From positions 124,001 through 188,000 of the forward strand of contig NC_018108.1 of the NCBI RefSeq assembly GCF_000276685.1: a stretch of DNA of 64,000 bases. The letters run 5' to 3'. Below, in pieces: positions 53,501 through 64,000 of this stretch. Position 1 is the stretch's first letter. Each line of letters begins with the position of its first letter. The notes beneath the pieces were generated by a model, which did no database searches, was not told the origin of the DNA, and saw nothing but the letters and a program-made list of their open reading frames with translations. The stretch comes from Taylorella equigenitalis ATCC 35865. GTDB taxonomy: Bacteria; Pseudomonadota; Gammaproteobacteria; Burkholderiales; Burkholderiaceae_B. Made by a program: the position numbers and the translations under genes.

Positions 53501-56159
53501 TGCTTTGCATTTAGCTAAACACACACCTGTTGGTCAAAACCCAAACAACTCGCTAAAAGTCAAAGACCTAATCGTCAAACCTAAAGCTGGCAATGAATTT
53601 GGCAACGGCTATATCGTTGTAGATAGCTTTAATAAATACGACAACAGCATTGCCAACCGCAATAACAAGCAAGGGCTTCTATCTCAAGACGAAGGCGAGT
53701 TCGTTGCGAATCTAGTCGAGGCTTCTGGCAAAGTTGAAGGCAACGGCCTTAAATTAGAAATCCGCAAGGATATGAATAACTCATCCGATGCAGTTCATAA
53801 AACTGATATCGTTCAAGGGGATGAAGTAGTTGCACGTGCAAACTTCGGCTACAAAGCACGCATTGACGATGGTACGGACAACAAAAAACCTAAAGGTATC
53901 AATGCGGTTTACGGTCTAAAAGAAATTGAACTTCTTGATGGTAAACAACTTGATCTCGTAGTTGATGGCGACGGGGCAGGCACAAAATCTGACCTATCTG
54001 CAAAACTTACAGGCAAAGGTGGAATCTCAATCAACAAGGAAGGCACAGACACCACTGTTCTTAGCCTATCAAATCCTAACAACGATTTCACAGGATCAAC
54101 TACAGTTCTTAAAGGCACTTTACTTGCAAAAGGTTCAAACGTACTTGGTAGCGAACAAAGTCACACCAAAACGCTTAAACTTGCAGAAAATACGAAACTC
54201 AAACTTGCAGATAAAGCCAAAATTTTCGTTGGCAATATCGACCAGGCAGCCTCATCAAAACTTGATATTGGCAATGGTATGCTAAACATCGCTCACGACG
54301 GCGAAACAAAAGAGTCTACAATTAAAGCTAACTCTTTAATTTCCTCTGCTGATGCTGGGGTTGTTCTGTATGCAGGTCAAACAACATTCGAAGGACCTCA
54401 AGATGCGTACAAAGGTACAACGACAATCCGTAATAAAGCACACGCAAGCATTGCCGACGTGAAGGCCTTGGGTACTGGTGCAGTGGACATTCATGAAAAA
54501 GGTAACCTAAACCTAAATTTTGCTGAAGCTGCTACATTTGCAAATCAGGTTAAAGGGAACGGTACTATAACTAAGTTCGGCAAAGGTGCACTAACACTAA
54601 ATCCAAGCGAGCGTTCAAGTGCATTTGAGGGCGTGATTAATCTGTCTGACGGCAGCTTAATTGCAGGTACAGCTGCATCACCATTGGCATTGAACGCTAA
54701 GGAAATCAATGTTCTTCAAGGTAAAACACTGCAAGCGGTTGGTAGCCTTAAAGGTAGCCTAAATAATGCTGGTATCGTTCAAATAGGCGATAACAATACT
54801 CCAGGCGACACCTACACTGTTGGTAGTTACGATGGTGCCGAAGGATCTGAATTACAACTAAGTGCAGAATGGAAAAATTCAGGTGAATTTAAATCCGACA
54901 TGCTTGTAGTCAAGGGCATTGCCACAGGTAAAACTTTGGTCAAAGCAGGTGCTGACAACATTATTAAAGGTGATGTTAAGCAAGGAAGTGTAGATAAGTT
55001 TTCTTCCGATGTTATTACTGTAGGGGCAGAGCACGGCGAACCAGTATTCTTTGGAGAGGCGGAGACTGACGGTGCGTTCAAGGCAGACCTAGTTAAGGAA
55101 GGTAACAACTATCGTTGGAAAATTGGTGCTAAGCTAAATCCAGTAACTCCAACATTTATTGCTGGTAAATTAGCAAGTATTAACAATGCCTTCGATAGCG
55201 TTGGTACGTTAAGTGAGCGTGTTTCAGCACAGCGTCATTCCATGAATTATGGGGGCAATATTTTTGGAAGAATCTCCCATGGAAATGCTAAATTCACTAG
55301 CCTACGTGGGGATGAGTATAAGTTCAAAAATTCGCAAATTCAGTTGGGTGTAGGCTTGCTTACAAGTCATGGAAAAGACCATTCTAAAACTGAAGTTGGT
55401 TTATTGGCTTCATACGGCAAAAACGACGTAGATGTATATGATGGAGAGACAGGCTCTAACTCATTGATGAAGTTCAAGGGTATAGGCAAAAATATAGCTA
55501 AGACTTTCTCTAAAAAGAAAGCTAAGGCTAAAGAAAGTGAGGTCGCTACCGTTGATACAAAATCAAAAGCTAAGAAAGTTGGATCAATCGATTCTAATGT
55601 TATTAGCCTTGGTTTATATACAACTGGCTATTTAGCTAACGGTGCGTACTACGACTTTGTTGCCCAAGTTAATAAAGTTGATAACAAATACAAAACATCC
55701 GATAACTATAAATCATCTCAAAAAGGATTGGTTGGCTTGCTATCAGCGGAAGTTGGTCATTCATTCCCATTGGGCGATTCAAGTTGGTCAGCTACACCAC
55801 AGCTACAGCTAGTGGGTCAATACATGAAATTGGATGGGTTCCAACACTCTATTCGCAAGGTTGAAGCATCTAAAGACTTCAGTCTAAGAGGTAGAGTTGG
55901 CTTGAGCATTGCCCATAAAAATGATTTCTACATTAGTGCAAATGTTCTTGGAGATTTGAAAAAACCTGAAGGTATTAAAGTTGGCAAAGATACTGTTAAA
56001 GAATCTTTCAATAAATACTGGGGTGAAGTTGGTGTTGGCGGACAGCTAAGCCTAAGCAAATCTTCAGCCATTTATGCTGATGCTAAATTTACCAAAAACT
56101 TTAGCGGAGAAAACCGCAGTGGTTATAAAGGTAATGTTGGCCTCAAATATAGTTGGTAG
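50577..56159 (+). CDS. Giant type Va autotransporter with ESPR signal and RTX-like passenger motifs
   Basis: An 1,860-residue protein. Residues 1-24 (MNKIFKVVFNKSLSTYVAVS) are an extended signal peptide region, followed by a hydrophobic core cut near residue 51. The passenger (about 52-1545) is Gly/Asn/Ser-rich with beta-helix repeats such as GDINLGNGSNSITL and a block (about 480-810) of GSGDDTINI, GAGDDIVRV and GGDGYDIFDV motifs resembling RTX calcium sites. Residues about 1546-1860 form the autotransporter barrel, ending GLKYSW. An unusual Lys/Ala-rich insert (about 1630-1671) lies within a barrel loop. A surface adhesin or similar is likely; no catalytic motif is seen. Confidence 0.9.
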   Translation: MNKIFKVVFNKSLSTYVAVSELAKGKSKSSKTKTSALVATGLLSLAGVASGIDVELSVTPLTPNGVSDSLVNAGFEAVPVNDENILPNSNRFLTKDGLPGRQILEDVPFQNEQIQEYRTFSEYFNKKISLERNFDKDAKVDLSKDILGFYERHPIAKKIVSQDNHKGAILHLDKNPKGVDGDNKTLYLYVLPNEVINLDANKTRYVQGLIMKQKELKDFKLVNFGKFTIEPTDYLGFDESKKNRNVLLQVLGYGAKFKGNIKSNGNISSVFVFDYGNLEGNATLDSLTNDIRIAGSSELNGELDISNKTFLTISENSSLLGDVIGKKGTSLVLKATKSYHYGKIKLVSDLNTYDKNSLQFRYGSYQEGDITLSNSMAKEKDYNDEIVLDTNSYILGNINLGNGRNKISSLLKLNLGTAIVNSAIIGDITGGENNEIYSNSYQDNISLENTDIKGDIDLKNSSNLLDLSYFSSLDGNYTGGLDDDTLKFSNWTSVNKNKSNSTIKLNNGINSLEIKNYSKVFANYEGGVNSDFIGLDNHSSFEGSISLGDAQATSIADILNKNIVYLDKNSIIRGNIQAGSGKDLVAVQSSAIIGDVNLNDGENQVILSGSELEDSQIDIPLGLNTEKYTKPFGFLTYDDVKYGSLLKGNLTTGSGNDSLIVSVGEVQGSVNLGAGNNKIILQGGNATGQNRKTQEFISKFFTSKITGAITTGEGNDSLAIKDAEIGGDINLGNGSNSITLSKNSVTKGNITTGSGDDTINIYTKSQNKIISTGAGDDIVRVVGTPESIKESVLTSVDGGDGYDIFDVSKSGHVSLKAENAISNIESIYISGNSSLVLNGPADIKLATSEDKAESGTDVTIDSGSSLVINHNEASADYNLGYNLMGDGLLKLDLNNHKLNISGGDQSEFAGSVELSRGQLEHNEKVKELLTQASLSLKEGGVLNAAHAVQASKQDRVARSADEEPSVIKSLTLDGGALHLAKHTPVGQNPNNSLKVKDLIVKPKAGNEFGNGYIVVDSFNKYDNSIANRNNKQGLLSQDEGEFVANLVEASGKVEGNGLKLEIRKDMNNSSDAVHKTDIVQGDEVVARANFGYKARIDDGTDNKKPKGINAVYGLKEIELLDGKQLDLVVDGDGAGTKSDLSAKLTGKGGISINKEGTDTTVLSLSNPNNDFTGSTTVLKGTLLAKGSNVLGSEQSHTKTLKLAENTKLKLADKAKIFVGNIDQAASSKLDIGNGMLNIAHDGETKESTIKANSLISSADAGVVLYAGQTTFEGPQDAYKGTTTIRNKAHASIADVKALGTGAVDIHEKGNLNLNFAEAATFANQVKGNGTITKFGKGALTLNPSERSSAFEGVINLSDGSLIAGTAASPLALNAKEINVLQGKTLQAVGSLKGSLNNAGIVQIGDNNTPGDTYTVGSYDGAEGSELQLSAEWKNSGEFKSDMLVVKGIATGKTLVKAGADNIIKGDVKQGSVDKFSSDVITVGAEHGEPVFFGEAETDGAFKADLVKEGNNYRWKIGAKLNPVTPTFIAGKLASINNAFDSVGTLSERVSAQRHSMNYGGNIFGRISHGNAKFTSLRGDEYKFKNSQIQLGVGLLTSHGKDHSKTEVGLLASYGKNDVDVYDGETGSNSLMKFKGIGKNIAKTFSKKKAKAKESEVATVDTKSKAKKVGSIDSNVISLGLYTTGYLANGAYYDFVAQVNKVDNKYKTSDNYKSSQKGLVGLLSAEVGHSFPLGDSSWSATPQLQLVGQYMKLDGFQHSIRKVEASKDFSLRGRVGLSIAHKNDFYISANVLGDLKKPEGIKVGKDTVKESFNKYWGEVGVGGQLSLSKSSAIYADAKFTKNFSGENRSGYKGNVGLKYSW

Positions 56160-56191
56160 CACTGCTTGATAACTTTGCTTAGTAGCACGAA

Positions 56192-56220
56192 AACCTCGAT
56201 TAATTTCGAGGTTTTTTTTT
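56192..56220 (+). terminator. Terminator of the autotransporter gene, overlapping the xerC end
   Basis: AACCTCGA (56192-56199) pairs with TCGAGGTT (56206-56213) around TTAATT and is followed by a T-run. The last codons of the convergent xerC gene lie in the U-tract side. Confidence 0.88.
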
Positions 56221-57147
56221 CGCCCTTGGGTGTGCTTTGTCGTAGGCTTCAGATAGGTGTTGAAAATCTAAACGCGTATAAAGTTGAGTGGTAGAAATTT
56301 TTGAGTGACCTAGCAAATCCTGCACTGCACGCAAGTCTTGAGATGATTGCAGGATATGGCTTGCAAAACTATGTCTAAGTACGTGAGGGTGTATGTTTGA
56401 TGGGATATTTGTTTTTAAGGCTAGTTTTTTAAGCTGAAGTTGTACAACACGAGTTGAGATGCGTTTACCCTGAGCCCCTAAAAATAAGGCACACTTATCG
56501 GATGCTGATGTTTTGGGTCCTTCTAGCTCAATTCTTCGGTTAAGCCAATGCAATATAGCCTCTTCGGCTTTTTCACCCAAAGGCACGATTCTAGGTTTAT
56601 TGCCCTTACCAATCACCGTTAATTCATGATTATTAATATCCAACCACCCCTTAGATACATGATCTTGGCTTTTATGATACTCAATGTCCAAATTCACAAG
56701 TTCCGAAAGTCGCAAACCACTTGAATACAAAAGTTCAAACATAGCTTGATCACGGGCGTGTACAGCGGAATTGTCGTCCGTTTGTAGGCCAACATCTAGC
56801 AACAGCTTTGCTTCATCTGCAGTCAATGCCTTTGGCAATGGACGTGCAACTTTAGGAGCCTTTATCCCTAAAGTTGGATTGATATCTAACTCGTATTTCA
56901 AAGAATACCATTTATAAAAATTTCTCCAACTGGATAAAATTCGAGTTAGCGATCTAGGATTAAAATCTCGTGAATGCAAGGTGGCAATGGCCTGTCTCAC
57001 ATCCATATTATTTAATTTGCTAAGGTCTTTTTCGGGAAAAATGTCAATAAGATGTTGTAGGTCACGTTTATAAGCAGCGACTGTATGAGGTGATGAGTTT
57101 TTCTCCGTCACTAAACTCTGTAGCCACTGCTCAACGTATTTGGACAT
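56200..57147 (-). CDS. xerC: Tyrosine recombinase XerC
   Basis: A 315-residue tyrosine recombinase that resolves chromosome dimers at dif with XerD. N-terminal SAM-like domain: WLQSLVTEKNSSPHTVAAYK. Catalytic residues: first Arg in LLYSSGLRLSELVNLD, Lys in VIGKGNKPRIVPLG, H-x-x-R in HPHVLRHSFASHILQSS, His in DLLGHSKISTTQLYTRLD with the nucleophile Tyr. All are present. It ends in a terminator stem shared with the opposite gene. The order dapF-DUF484-xerC is the standard proteobacterial one. Confidence 0.95.
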   Translation of the reverse strand: MSKYVEQWLQSLVTEKNSSPHTVAAYKRDLQHLIDIFPEKDLSKLNNMDVRQAIATLHSRDFNPRSLTRILSSWRNFYKWYSLKYELDINPTLGIKAPKVARPLPKALTADEAKLLLDVGLQTDDNSAVHARDQAMFELLYSSGLRLSELVNLDIEYHKSQDHVSKGWLDINNHELTVIGKGNKPRIVPLGEKAEEAILHWLNRRIELEGPKTSASDKCALFLGAQGKRISTRVVQLQLKKLALKTNIPSNIHPHVLRHSFASHILQSSQDLRAVQDLLGHSKISTTQLYTRLDFQHLSEAYDKAHPRAKKKPRN

Positions 57148-57149
57148 AT

Positions 57150-57830
57150 CTAAACTGGAGTTAATTCAGGAAATTCTTCGTCTTCATCTTGATTGAAGCG
57201 GGATAGAGCTGCTACAACCAAATCGTGAATCATCTGTAAAAATGTAGTACCCATCTCATCGCTAAAATGAGAAACACTGCGATGAGAAAATCCTAATATG
57301 CCTACTACTTTATCTTCAAGTCGTAGTGGTATCAATGCATAACTTCCTGACTCTGCAGACCACCATTCTTTAACGCTATCAAGAACGAGACTACCTAAGT
57401 ATGGCTTTTCGAGACCCTGAGCCCAGTTTTGAACTTCTTCGTTTTTATAGCTATAAGGATGATTATCGTTAATAATATCCCAAAGTTTTAATTCAACATT
57501 TAGTTCTGGAAAAACTTTTTGCAATCCAGTATGAATCACAAGTGGCAATTGATGTGGATTTTTTTCTGCAACAAGCTGCACGCACCACTCCAAAATACTG
57601 TCGTTAATCAACTTATTGTCATCTGCGACGGTTGCTAAAACCTCTAAACCATCTTCAAGAATTTTATTGCGAGTCCTAAGCGTATCAATTTGCTTTTCAA
57701 GTAGTGATATCGTCCCAGTTCCGTGAGGATTGGGTACTTTCATGGAAATAAAAATATCCTCATACTCAATAAAAAACTCAGGATTTTCAGATAGAAAATT
57801 AGCTATTTCGTGAGCTTTTTGTTCATTCAT
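57150..57830 (-). CDS. DUF484 family protein
   Basis: A 226-residue GAF-like protein of the DUF484 family. It begins AHEIANFLSENPEFFIEYED and SMKVPNPHGTGTISLLEKQI, the family signature, then a coiled segment and a beta-rich domain (SGSYALIPLRLEDKVVGILG). Always found between dapF and xerC; its function is not known. It overlaps dapF by eight bases and lies two bases before xerC. Confidence 0.9.
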   Translation of the reverse strand: MNEQKAHEIANFLSENPEFFIEYEDIFISMKVPNPHGTGTISLLEKQIDTLRTRNKILEDGLEVLATVADDNKLINDSILEWCVQLVAEKNPHQLPLVIHTGLQKVFPELNVELKLWDIINDNHPYSYKNEEVQNWAQGLEKPYLGSLVLDSVKEWWSAESGSYALIPLRLEDKVVGILGFSHRSVSHFSDEMGTTFLQMIHDLVVAALSRFNQDEDEEFPELTPV

Positions 57831-58731
57831 TTTTCAATACCTCTATAGGAACATCTGATAGGAGTTTATCGATATCAATAACTCCTTCAAACACAGTAGT
57901 CGCAGGACCTCTCATAATAACAGCTTCGCCATCGTAGCTTATTTCAATAGAGCCACCACGCATATTAACTTTAACTGGACTTTTTAAAAGACCTCGTCGG
58001 ATACCCGAGACAACGGCCGCACAAGCTCCAGTCCCACAGGCAAAAGTCTCTCCAGCACCTCTTTCATAAACTCTAAGATTAATTTCGTTTTCAGAGATGA
58101 TTTGCATAAAACCAGCATTTATGCGGTTTGCGAAGTATGGGTGTGATTCGATTAGAGGACCTTGAGAGCTAACTGGAGCAGTATACACATCAGGAACAAT
58201 CTGGACTGCATGAGGATTTGCCATGCTTACAAGAGAAATTTCTATCACGCTTCCATTTGATAGTGGCAATGCCCACACTTGAGCCTGGTTTTCATTTTTA
58301 AAACTTATACCTTCGCTATCAAACCCTACATCTGAGGCTTTAAATGTAGGGCAACCCATATCCACGGTTACAGTTTTGTCTTCGTTTCTATAAAGCTCTA
58401 TAGTTCCAGTTGCAATTTCAGCTTTAATTGGATTACGTCCAGATAGATGTTTATCATGTATAAACTGGACAAAGCAACGGGCACCATTGCCACAATTTTC
58501 AACTTCGGATCCGTCAGAATTAAATATGCGATATTTGAAGTCGGCTTCGGGGTGGGTTGGGTTTTCCACTAACAAAACTTGATCTGCACCTATTCCAAAT
58601 TGTCTGTGGGCAATTGCACGAATAATTTCAGAGTCGACATTTATAAAATTACTCACACCGTCAAGAACGACAAAGTCATTTCCGATGCCGTGCATTTTAG
58701 TGAACTGCCAGACTCTATGTTTGCCCATCAT
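57823..58731 (-). CDS. dapF: Diaminopimelate epimerase
   Basis: A 302-residue enzyme that converts LL-diaminopimelate to the meso form for lysine and peptidoglycan. The two catalytic Cys are in [12 protein letters not shown] and [16 protein letters not shown]-terminal [15 protein letters not shown] is typical. Slightly longer than the norm. Overlaps gatB by four bases, so it may share its transcript. Confidence 0.96.
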   Translation of the reverse strand: MMGKHRVWQFTKMHGIGNDFVVLDGVSNFINVDSEIIRAIAHRQFGIGADQVLLVENPTHPEADFKYRIFNSDGSEVENCGNGARCFVQFIHDKHLSGRNPIKAEIATGTIELYRNEDKTVTVDMGCPTFKASDVGFDSEGISFKNENQAQVWALPLSNGSVIEISLVSMANPHAVQIVPDVYTAPVSSQGPLIESHPYFANRINAGFMQIISENEINLRVYERGAGETFACGTGACAAVVSGIRRGLLKSPVKVNMRGGSIEISYDGEAVIMRGPATTVFEGVIDIDKLLSDVPIEVLKNE

Positions 58732-60182
58732 TTTAGTTTTTCTAGTAGAACTTCATTAACTTGAGCTGGATTCGCTTTGCCTTTGGCTACCTTCATAACT
58801 TTACCTACTAAAGAATTGAAGGCTTTTTGTTTTCCTGCTTTGTATTCCGCAACAATTTCCGCATTTTCCGCTAAAACTTCATCAATCATAGCCCCAATAG
58901 CACTGCTATCATTTATCTGTTTTAATCCTTTGGCTTCTATTATGGCATCAGGGTCGCCCCCATTTTCGCCAGACCACATAGATTGGAAGACATCTTTTGC
59001 GATTTTGCTTGATATGGTTTTATCTTCAATTCTTTTAATCAAAGATGCCATATGTTCAATTGAGATTGGGCTTTGATTAAAACTTAACTCGTCGCGATTT
59101 AAACTTGCAGAAATATCACCCATAATCCAGTTAGCAACTAGTTGTGCATTCTGAACACCTGCTAGAGCCAAAAGCTTTTCAAAATAATCGGCCATCTCAC
59201 GTGTTTGAGTAAGTTGTGCACAATGATAATCCGATAGACCATAATCCTTGCTATATCTATCTCTTCTGGCTTGTGGAAGTTCTGGCATTTGGGTGCGAAC
59301 CTTCTGAATCCATGCATCATCGATATGTAGAGGCGGAAGATCGGGACACGGAAAGTACCTGTAATCATGGGCATCTTCTTTTGTGCGCATGCTTCTAGTC
59401 TCATCCTTAATATCATCGTAAAGTCGAGTTTCCTGTATTACCTTACCGCCATCTTCTATAAGTTCAATTTGTCTTCGAGCTTCATACTGAATGGCTTTTT
59501 CCATGAATTTAAATGAATTTAAATTTTTAATTTCTGTTCGTGTACCAAATTCAGTTGACCCCTTAGGACGTACTGAAATATTTACGTCGCAGCGGAATGA
59601 GCCTTCTTGCATATTGCCATCGCAAACGCCAAGCCAAACGACCAAACTATGCAAGGCACGTGCATATGCCACAGCTTCAGCAGCTGAACGTATCTCAGGC
59701 TCAGTAACGATTTCAAGTAAAGGTGTGCCAGTGCGATTTAAGTCTATACCTGAGGACTTCTCGCCCAATGGTCCTTCAAAATCTTCGTGTAGTGATTTGC
59801 CCGCATCCTCTTCTAAATGTGCACGTGTCAAATTGACGGTATGCTCAGTCTCATCAACAAAAAATCTAACCTTTCCGCCCACAACAGTAGGATCTTCATA
59901 TTGCGATGTTTGATAATTTTTAGGAAGGTCAGGGTAGAAATAGTGCTTGCGAGCAAAAATAGAAATAGGGGCAATCTTCGCGTCGACGGCTATACCAAAG
60001 GCTATCGCCCGCTCGACCGCTCCATAATTCATAACTGGCAATGTCCCAGGCAAGGCCATATCAACTGCATTTGCTTGCGTATTTGGCTCGGCCCCAAATG
60101 CCGTACTACTGCCAGAAAAAATTTTAGATTTAGTCGAAAGTTGTGCGTGGGTTTCTAAACCGATAACAATTTCCCATTCCAT
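58728..60182 (-). CDS. gatB: Aspartyl/glutamyl-tRNA amidotransferase subunit B
   Basis: A 484-residue subunit. It starts at ATG 60182 ([20 protein letters not shown]), overlapping the gatA stop as TAATG; an in-frame extension upstream is a shadow. Kinase-like core motifs [12 protein letters not shown] and [19 protein letters not shown], tRNA-binding helical tail from about 300. With GatA and GatC it converts Glu-tRNA(Gln) or Asp-tRNA(Asn) to the amide forms. Confidence 0.96.
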   Translation of the reverse strand: MEWEIVIGLETHAQLSTKSKIFSGSSTAFGAEPNTQANAVDMALPGTLPVMNYGAVERAIAFGIAVDAKIAPISIFARKHYFYPDLPKNYQTSQYEDPTVVGGKVRFFVDETEHTVNLTRAHLEEDAGKSLHEDFEGPLGEKSSGIDLNRTGTPLLEIVTEPEIRSAAEAVAYARALHSLVVWLGVCDGNMQEGSFRCDVNISVRPKGSTEFGTRTEIKNLNSFKFMEKAIQYEARRQIELIEDGGKVIQETRLYDDIKDETRSMRTKEDAHDYRYFPCPDLPPLHIDDAWIQKVRTQMPELPQARRDRYSKDYGLSDYHCAQLTQTREMADYFEKLLALAGVQNAQLVANWIMGDISASLNRDELSFNQSPISIEHMASLIKRIEDKTISSKIAKDVFQSMWSGENGGDPDAIIEAKGLKQINDSSAIGAMIDEVLAENAEIVAEYKAGKQKAFNSLVGKVMKVAKGKANPAQVNEVLLEKLK

Positions 60183-61693
60183 TATGCAACCTCCAACTCT
60201 TTCAAATGCCAATCAGTGTGAAGCTGATACACATGACCAAGTGCCAACAATGCCCCCTCATCAAAATGCTTGCCGACTATCTGCAGTCCAATTGGGCGAC
60301 GACCCTCAGTGCCACCAAACCCGCACGGAATGGACATCCCAGGCAAACCAGCTAAACTAACACCGAGCGTATAAATATCAGCTAACCAATCAGCAGTCAC
60401 ATCATCTGAATTTTCGCCAATGTTTTTCGCAACTGTCGGCGTAACAGGACCAACTATAAAATCACACTCTTCTTTAAGTACACGATCGAAGTCTTGTGCA
60501 AGCAACCTGCGCACTCTTTGAGCTTGCAAATAGTAGGCATCATAATATCCATGTGACAACACATAAGTACCGACCATAATTCGTCTTTGTACTTCAGGAC
60601 CAAACCCTTCAGAACGCGAACGTGACATCATCTGCTCAATACCCTGATAGTTAGAGCTTCTGTGACCATATCGAACACCATCATAGCGCGACAGATTACT
60701 TGATGCCTCTGCGGGAGCAATTACATAATAAGCAGGAATCGCATATTTTGTACGTGGCAATGACACCTCAACCCGCCTAGCTCCTAATTCAACAAATTTT
60801 TCGATAGCAGCCTCAGTAGCAGCTTTAACTTCATCAGACAAACCCTCAGCAAAGTATTCTTTTGGAACACCTATGCGAACACCGCTTAAAGGCTTTTCTT
60901 TATTTGAATTAAATTTAGATAGACTGGCTTGAAAGTCTGATTTTACGCGACCTTGAGCGTTTTTAGAGACCCCGCAAACCTCTAATGAAGTTGAGTCCTT
61001 AGGATCAAACCCAGACATCACATCTAACATTTCTACTAAATCTTCGCATGTATGAGCAATCGGACCAGCCTGATCGAGACTAGAAGCGAACGCAATCATA
61101 CCGTAACGCGAAACAGAACCGTAAGTTGGCTTAATGCCCGATACCCCACAAAGTGCAGAAGGTTGACGTACAGAACCGCCAGTGTCAGTGCCCGTAGTGG
61201 CACATACTATTCCCGCGGCTACGGCAGCTGCAGAGCCACCAGAAGAACCGCCTGGAACGGCATTTATGTCCCATGGGTTTTTGCAAGGGCCGAAAGCAGA
61301 GTTTTTATTGCCCGAGCCCATAGCAAATTCATCGCAATTAAGTTTTCCAATATTTACTGCTCCAGCTGAAAGCAGGTGCTCTACAACCGTAGCATCGAAT
61401 GGGCTTACATAGTTTGAGAGCATCTTACTAGAAGCAGTAGTTCGCCAACCCTTAGTCACAAAAACATCCTTATGTGCGATTGGAATCCCAGTCAAAATCG
61501 AATGGTTACCTTTGGCAATAAGTTCATCCGCAACCTTCGCCTGTGCGAGAGTTAAGTCGTGATCTATATGAAGAAATGCGTTTAGATGTGAAAGTTTTTC
61601 AGCTTTTTCGAGGCATAGCTTAGCAAGCTCTAAAGCACTAACTTCCTTGTTATCCAGTGCTTTACGCACTGAATGAATTGATTTTAATTGCAT
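60182..61693 (-). CDS. gatA: Aspartyl/glutamyl-tRNA amidotransferase subunit A
   Basis: A 503-residue amidase. The catalytic triad Ser-cisSer-Lys is seen: Lys in [13 protein letters not shown] near residue 75, cis-Ser in [16 protein letters not shown] near 150, nucleophile Ser in [15 protein letters not shown] near 176. It releases ammonia from glutamine for GatB. A gap of 113 bases separates it from gatC, with small AAGCAATA repeats. Confidence 0.96.
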   Translation of the reverse strand: MQLKSIHSVRKALDNKEVSALELAKLCLEKAEKLSHLNAFLHIDHDLTLAQAKVADELIAKGNHSILTGIPIAHKDVFVTKGWRTTASSKMLSNYVSPFDATVVEHLLSAGAVNIGKLNCDEFAMGSGNKNSAFGPCKNPWDINAVPGGSSGGSAAAVAAGIVCATTGTDTGGSVRQPSALCGVSGIKPTYGSVSRYGMIAFASSLDQAGPIAHTCEDLVEMLDVMSGFDPKDSTSLEVCGVSKNAQGRVKSDFQASLSKFNSNKEKPLSGVRIGVPKEYFAEGLSDEVKAATEAAIEKFVELGARRVEVSLPRTKYAIPAYYVIAPAEASSNLSRYDGVRYGHRSSNYQGIEQMMSRSRSEGFGPEVQRRIMVGTYVLSHGYYDAYYLQAQRVRRLLAQDFDRVLKEECDFIVGPVTPTVAKNIGENSDDVTADWLADIYTLGVSLAGLPGMSIPCGFGGTEGRRPIGLQIVGKHFDEGALLALGHVYQLHTDWHLKELEVA

Positions 61694-61806
61694 GAAAATT
61701 TAGTTAAGAAATTTGTTTAGACTATTTTAATACAGCTAAAACATCTAAGACAGGTAATACAGTTAAGACAGAAGTAAGCAATAAGCAATAAGCAAACTAT
61801 TCAAAC

Positions 61807-62115
61807 TTACTCAATTACTTTAGGAACTAAAAAAAGACCGTTAGATTTAGCACTCGCATTAGCCATAAGCTTTTCGCGCTGCTCAATACTAGCAGTTTCA
61901 GTAATCTCATCTTCTCTAAGTCTAAGAGTTATGGATTGATTTAGGGATAGTGGGTGAGATAAGGGCTCAACACCCTCAGTTTCTACCGATTGAAGTGTCT
62001 CTATCAAACTGAACATCTTATTAAGCTCAACTTTAAGTTGATTTTGAGCCTCAGAATCAAGATCTAGGCGAGCCAATCTGGCAATGCGAGTAATATCAGA
62101 AGATTCGATAGACAT
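61807..62115 (-). CDS. gatC: Aspartyl/glutamyl-tRNA amidotransferase subunit C
   Basis: A 102-residue chaperone-like subunit that wraps the GatA-GatB interface. Motif ITRIARLARLDLDSEAQNQL at the N-terminus, SLIETLQSVETEGVEPLSHP in the middle. It is divergent from mreB with an 84-base gap, 62116-62199, that should hold both promoters. The gatCAB/mreB divergence is usual in Burkholderiales. Confidence 0.95.
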   Translation of the reverse strand: MSIESSDITRIARLARLDLDSEAQNQLKVELNKMFSLIETLQSVETEGVEPLSHPLSLNQSITLRLREDEITETASIEQREKLMANASAKSNGLFLVPKVIE

Positions 62116-62169
62116 ATCAGAAAATTAATAATCAATAATGGTAAAATCCTAAAATTGAACTAATTATAA

Positions 62170-63240
<1,071 letters not shown>

Positions 63241-63265
63241 TATTTGTATATGAATTGGGGTCGGC

Positions 63266-64000
63266 ATGGCACAAGAGAAATCTTGGCGTTTATTTAAGGA
63301 CGGAAATCTTTCTAGTTCTACAGTTCTCTTAATGATCATTTTCTGCGTGTCAGTCATGATTATTGACTCTAGGACGAAGTGGCTTACGCCTGTTCGTCAT
63401 ACGCTTTCTGCCGTCATTGACCCAACATACCGAATTGCCATCTGGCCTAAAAACTTAGTTGATAAAATCTATCGTTGGTTTAATGCAGTAGACGTTGCAC
63501 AATCTAGTGTTCAAGAGTCTCAGAATAAATCTATAGAACTTGCTCAGGTAGAAACGCAGGCTATTCAGCTTTCAGCGGAAAACTCCCAGCTTAGAAGGCT
63601 TTTAGAACTTAAAGAAAACGTCCCTGTAAAATCGCTTGCAGTTGAAATTCTCTATATTCCTAATAATCCAGTTCGCGGAAATATTGTTCTTAATAAGGGT
63701 GAAAGAGAGGGCATAAAGCCCGGCATGCCTGTCATAGGTGAGGGAGGTTTAGTTGGCCAAATTCAACGTGTATCGTATAAAACATCTGAGACACTTTTAA
63801 TTACGGATGAATCAATTCAAATACCTGCAATTCTTGTTAGAAATGGTCTAAGAGTCGTTGTTTACGGAGCAGGAGTTGGTAATCCACTTGAATTACGTTA
63901 TCTATCACCAGGTGCAGATGTACAAGTTGGCGATGAGATCGTAACCTCTGGTATAGGCGATATTTATCCTTCAGGCTTAGCTATCGGAAAAGTCGGTCGC
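63266..64000 (+). CDS. mreC: Cell-shape protein MreC, N-terminal part
   Basis: ATG 63266 opens a frame that leaves the window at 64000 (245 residues). One TM segment (VLLMIIFCVSVMIIDS) follows a short cytoplasmic head, then a coiled coil (about 85-115: ELAQVETQAIQLSAENSQLR) and the beta-domain with RGNIVLNKGEREGIKPGMPV and LRYLSPGADVQVGDEIVTSG, the typical MreC pattern. It acts with MreB and MreD in elongation. The C-terminus is outside the window. Confidence 0.93.
   Translation, partial: MAQEKSWRLFKDGNLSSSTVLLMIIFCVSVMIIDSRTKWLTPVRHTLSAVIDPTYRIAIWPKNLVDKIYRWFNAVDVAQSSVQESQNKSIELAQVETQAIQLSAENSQLRRLLELKENVPVKSLAVEILYIPNNPVRGNIVLNKGEREGIKPGMPVIGEGGLVGQIQRVSYKTSETLLITDESIQIPAILVRNGLRVVVYGAGVGNPLELRYLSPGADVQVGDEIVTSGIGDIYPSGLAIGKVGR

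Noticed and set aside
61765-61800. Short AAGCAATAAGCAATAAGCAA repeat between gatC and gatA.
   Set aside because: Three copies of a 7-base unit in an AT-rich gap; too short to assign a role.

Overview
The window comes from an AT-rich betaproteobacterium of the Burkholderiales/Alcaligenaceae. The best guess is Taylorella. The evidence is the gene order rhodanese-grxC-secB-gpsA, gatC-gatA-gatB placed divergently from mreB-mreC, a full betaproteobacterial atp operon, and coding sequence much poorer in GC than Bordetella. The genus is inferred from gene content and composition; no search was run.

Bases 1-19,100 are an accessory region of type VI secretion (T6SS) genes. It opens with a tip-adaptor cluster: the end of one pentapeptide-repeat protein, a second pentapeptide protein, DUF3540 and a PAAR-like DUF4150 protein. 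Next come two related small membrane genes, one of them frameshifted, and a two-gene ATPase/TOPRIM module that resembles an anti-phage system. From 6 to 18.5 kb lies a series of effector-immunity pairs. They include tandem copies of the peptidoglycan amidase Tae4 with Tai4, two inverted copies of a Tlde1-like L,D-transpeptidase with its membrane partner, a second and unfamiliar SHGC-type transpeptidase-like effector with two secreted partners, and a frameshifted Tae4 followed by four tandem secreted Tai4-like proteins. IS21-type ends with istA fragments form the inner edges of a large inverted repeat. Most effector genes are broken by single-base frameshifts, stops or deletions, while most immunity genes are intact. 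A DUF4143 ATPase relic closes the region. One further Tae4/Tai4 relic sits alone at 37.1-38.05 kb, just after the atp operon.

From 19 to 37 kb the genes are housekeeping: secB, gpsA, grxC, a rhodanese, gpmA, an EnvC-type LytM protein, a CtpA-type S41 protease, a MoeB/ThiF adenylyltransferase, an orphan TRAP binding protein, an M61 peptidase and atpIBEFHAGDC. From 38 to 50.4 kb lie metal and solute transport genes: a Fur-box-preceded TonB receptor with an ABC exporter-like pair and a DUF4857-like protein, a DctPQM TRAP transporter, a COG0523 GTPase with a His-rich loop, and zur divergent from a small membrane ORF and znuCB across a palindrome. From 50.5 to 56.2 kb is a giant type V autotransporter. 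The rest is xerC, DUF484, dapF, gatB, gatA, gatC, mreB and the start of mreC.

Two signals stand out beyond the annotation. First, the octamer TGGCAATG and its complement CATTGCCA occur about 38 times, against about 1-2 expected. They fall on both strands and in several reading frames, about once per 1.3 kb outside the T6SS island and almost never inside it. This is the behaviour of a DNA uptake signal. Second, most of the broken toxin genes have lost one base, usually at a homopolymer, while their immunity genes stay open. This suggests either decay of weapons with retention of shields, or slippage-controlled expression.
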